Notes under the pieces: model-generated
What the model was told of the DNA's origin: nothing
The model's database searches: none
Seen by the model: the letters and a program-made list of their open reading frames with translations, nothing else
Part shown: piece after piece, positions 63,582 to 64,000 of the stretch
Position numbering within the stretch: position 1 is the stretch's first letter
How the letters are laid out: every line of letters begins with the position of its first letter
Translations under genes and position numbers: made by a program
Source: Paenarthrobacter aurescens
GTDB taxonomy: Bacteria > Actinomycetota > Actinomycetes > Actinomycetales > Micrococcaceae
Reading direction: 5' to 3'
Assembly (NCBI RefSeq): GCF_041549525.1
Contig: NZ_CP157456.1
Location: forward strand, 2,356,001 to 2,420,000
DNA: 64,000 nucleotides

Positions 63582-63610
63582 CCTTGTTGGTTCCGCCTTG
63601 TTAAAGCCGG

Positions 63611-63638
63611 GAGGCCGATCCCTTCCGGGATCGGCCTC
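63611..63638 (+). terminator. Terminator between tesB and ettA (convergent)
   Basis: A perfect 12-bp stem GAGGCCGATCCC/GGGATCGGCCTC with TTCC loop, followed on the plus strand by TTTACGTTT. Confidence 0.8.
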
Positions 63639-63657
63639 TTTACGTTTCCGCAGGGTT

Positions 63658-64000
63658 TTAGTCGCGGGTCAGGCGGCGGTGCGTCACGCGGTGCGGCTTT
63701 GCAGCATCGGGGCCGAGTCGCTCCACCTTGTTTTCCTCGTAGGAATCGAAGTTACCCTCGAACCAGTACCACTTGGAGGGGTTCTCGTCATCGCCTTCGT
63801 AGGCAAGGATGTGGGTAGCTACACGGTCCAGGAACCAGCGGTCGTGCGATACCACTACAGCGCAGCCCGGGAATTCGAGAAGGGCGTTCTCAAGGCTGCT
63901 CAGGGTTTCGACGTCGAGGTCGTTGGTAGGTTCGTCAAGGAGAAGGAGGTTGCCACCCTGCTTGAGCGTCAGTGCCAGGTTAAGGCGGTTGCGCTCACCA
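63658..64000 (-). CDS. ettA: Energy-dependent translational throttle protein EttA (ABC-F), 5' part outside the window
   Basis: The visible C-terminal 113 codons, read to the window edge, belong to the second ABC domain: the signature [16 protein letters not shown], Walker [14 protein letters not shown], the H-loop [22 protein letters not shown], and the basic EttA-type tail [20 protein letters not shown]. EttA binds the ribosomal E site and gates the first peptide bond according to ATP/ADP ratio. The rest of the gene lies beyond the window. Confidence 0.93.
   Translation of the reverse strand, partial: GERNRLNLALTLKQGGNLLLLDEPTNDLDVETLSSLENALLEFPGCAVVVSHDRWFLDRVATHILAYEGDDENPSKWYWFEGNFDSYEENKVERLGPDAAKPHRVTHRRLTRD

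Overview
The window is high-GC actinobacterial chromosome, most likely from Arthrobacter or Paenarthrobacter (Micrococcaceae). The organism call is inference. It rests on the gene order rplU-rpmA-obgE-proB-proA-(small membrane ORF)-nadD-rsfS, the tig-clpP1-clpP2-clpX cluster, a translational T-box in front of ileS, a class Ib ribonucleotide reductase operon nrdHIEF, frequent GTG and TTG starts, a mycothiol-type nitroreductase and many apparent leaderless promoters (TAnnnT about 6 nt before the start codon). Most of the window is core genome. I see no insertion sequence, integrase, prophage or CRISPR array.

Layout. 1-3.3 kb: end of a YhcG-type PDDEXK nuclease, a lipoprotein dienelactone hydrolase and a DUF222/HNH protein. 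3.3-7.6 kb: nrdF, nrdE, nrdI and nrdH on the minus strand, with two NrdR-box-like sites upstream. 7.7-9.2 kb: a LysR regulator and a DUF2004 protein. 9.2-14.3 kb: a six-gene MoxR/DUF58/VWA/VWA/TPR locus resembling Bat aerotolerance operons. 14.6-19.0 kb: a CUT1 sugar importer without its ATPase plus a ROK repressor. 19.2-22.3 kb: an rRNA-type methyltransferase, a cupin, two identical tRNA-Ala(GGC) genes and, between them, a gamma-butyrolactone-receptor-like TetR gene with an ARE-like operator. 22.3-30.1 kb: rsfS, nadD, proA, proB, obgE, rpmA and rplU. 30.5-37.7 kb: a ThiD-TenA fusion under a TPP riboswitch, RNase E/G, VKOR, ndk and DUF4233. 37.7-42.6 kb: folC and ileS with its T-box. 42.6-49.1 kb: an EEP-family protein, an SDR, valS, an Fpg-like glycosylase and a mycothiol-dependent nitroreductase-like protein. 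49.2-53.7 kb: clpX, clpP2, clpP1, tig, tRNA-Pro and tRNA-Gly. 54-64 kb: a Nei-like glycosylase, rpiB, a DUF1648 membrane protein, pepN, OsmC, an epimerase, an MscS channel, a truncated haemoglobin, a hypothetical protein, a TesB thioesterase and the end of ettA.

Functional links: dNTP synthesis (nrdHIEF), translation (tRNAs, ileS, valS, rplU, rpmA, rsfS, obgE, ettA), protein folding and turnover (tig, clpP1P2X), cofactors (nadD, folC, thiD-tenA), proline synthesis (proBA) and base-excision repair. The least conventional signals are the orphan autoregulator receptor with its ARE-like site, the set of leaderless promoters, the large inverted repeat over the osmC start, and two enzymes lacking a residue normally conserved in their families.
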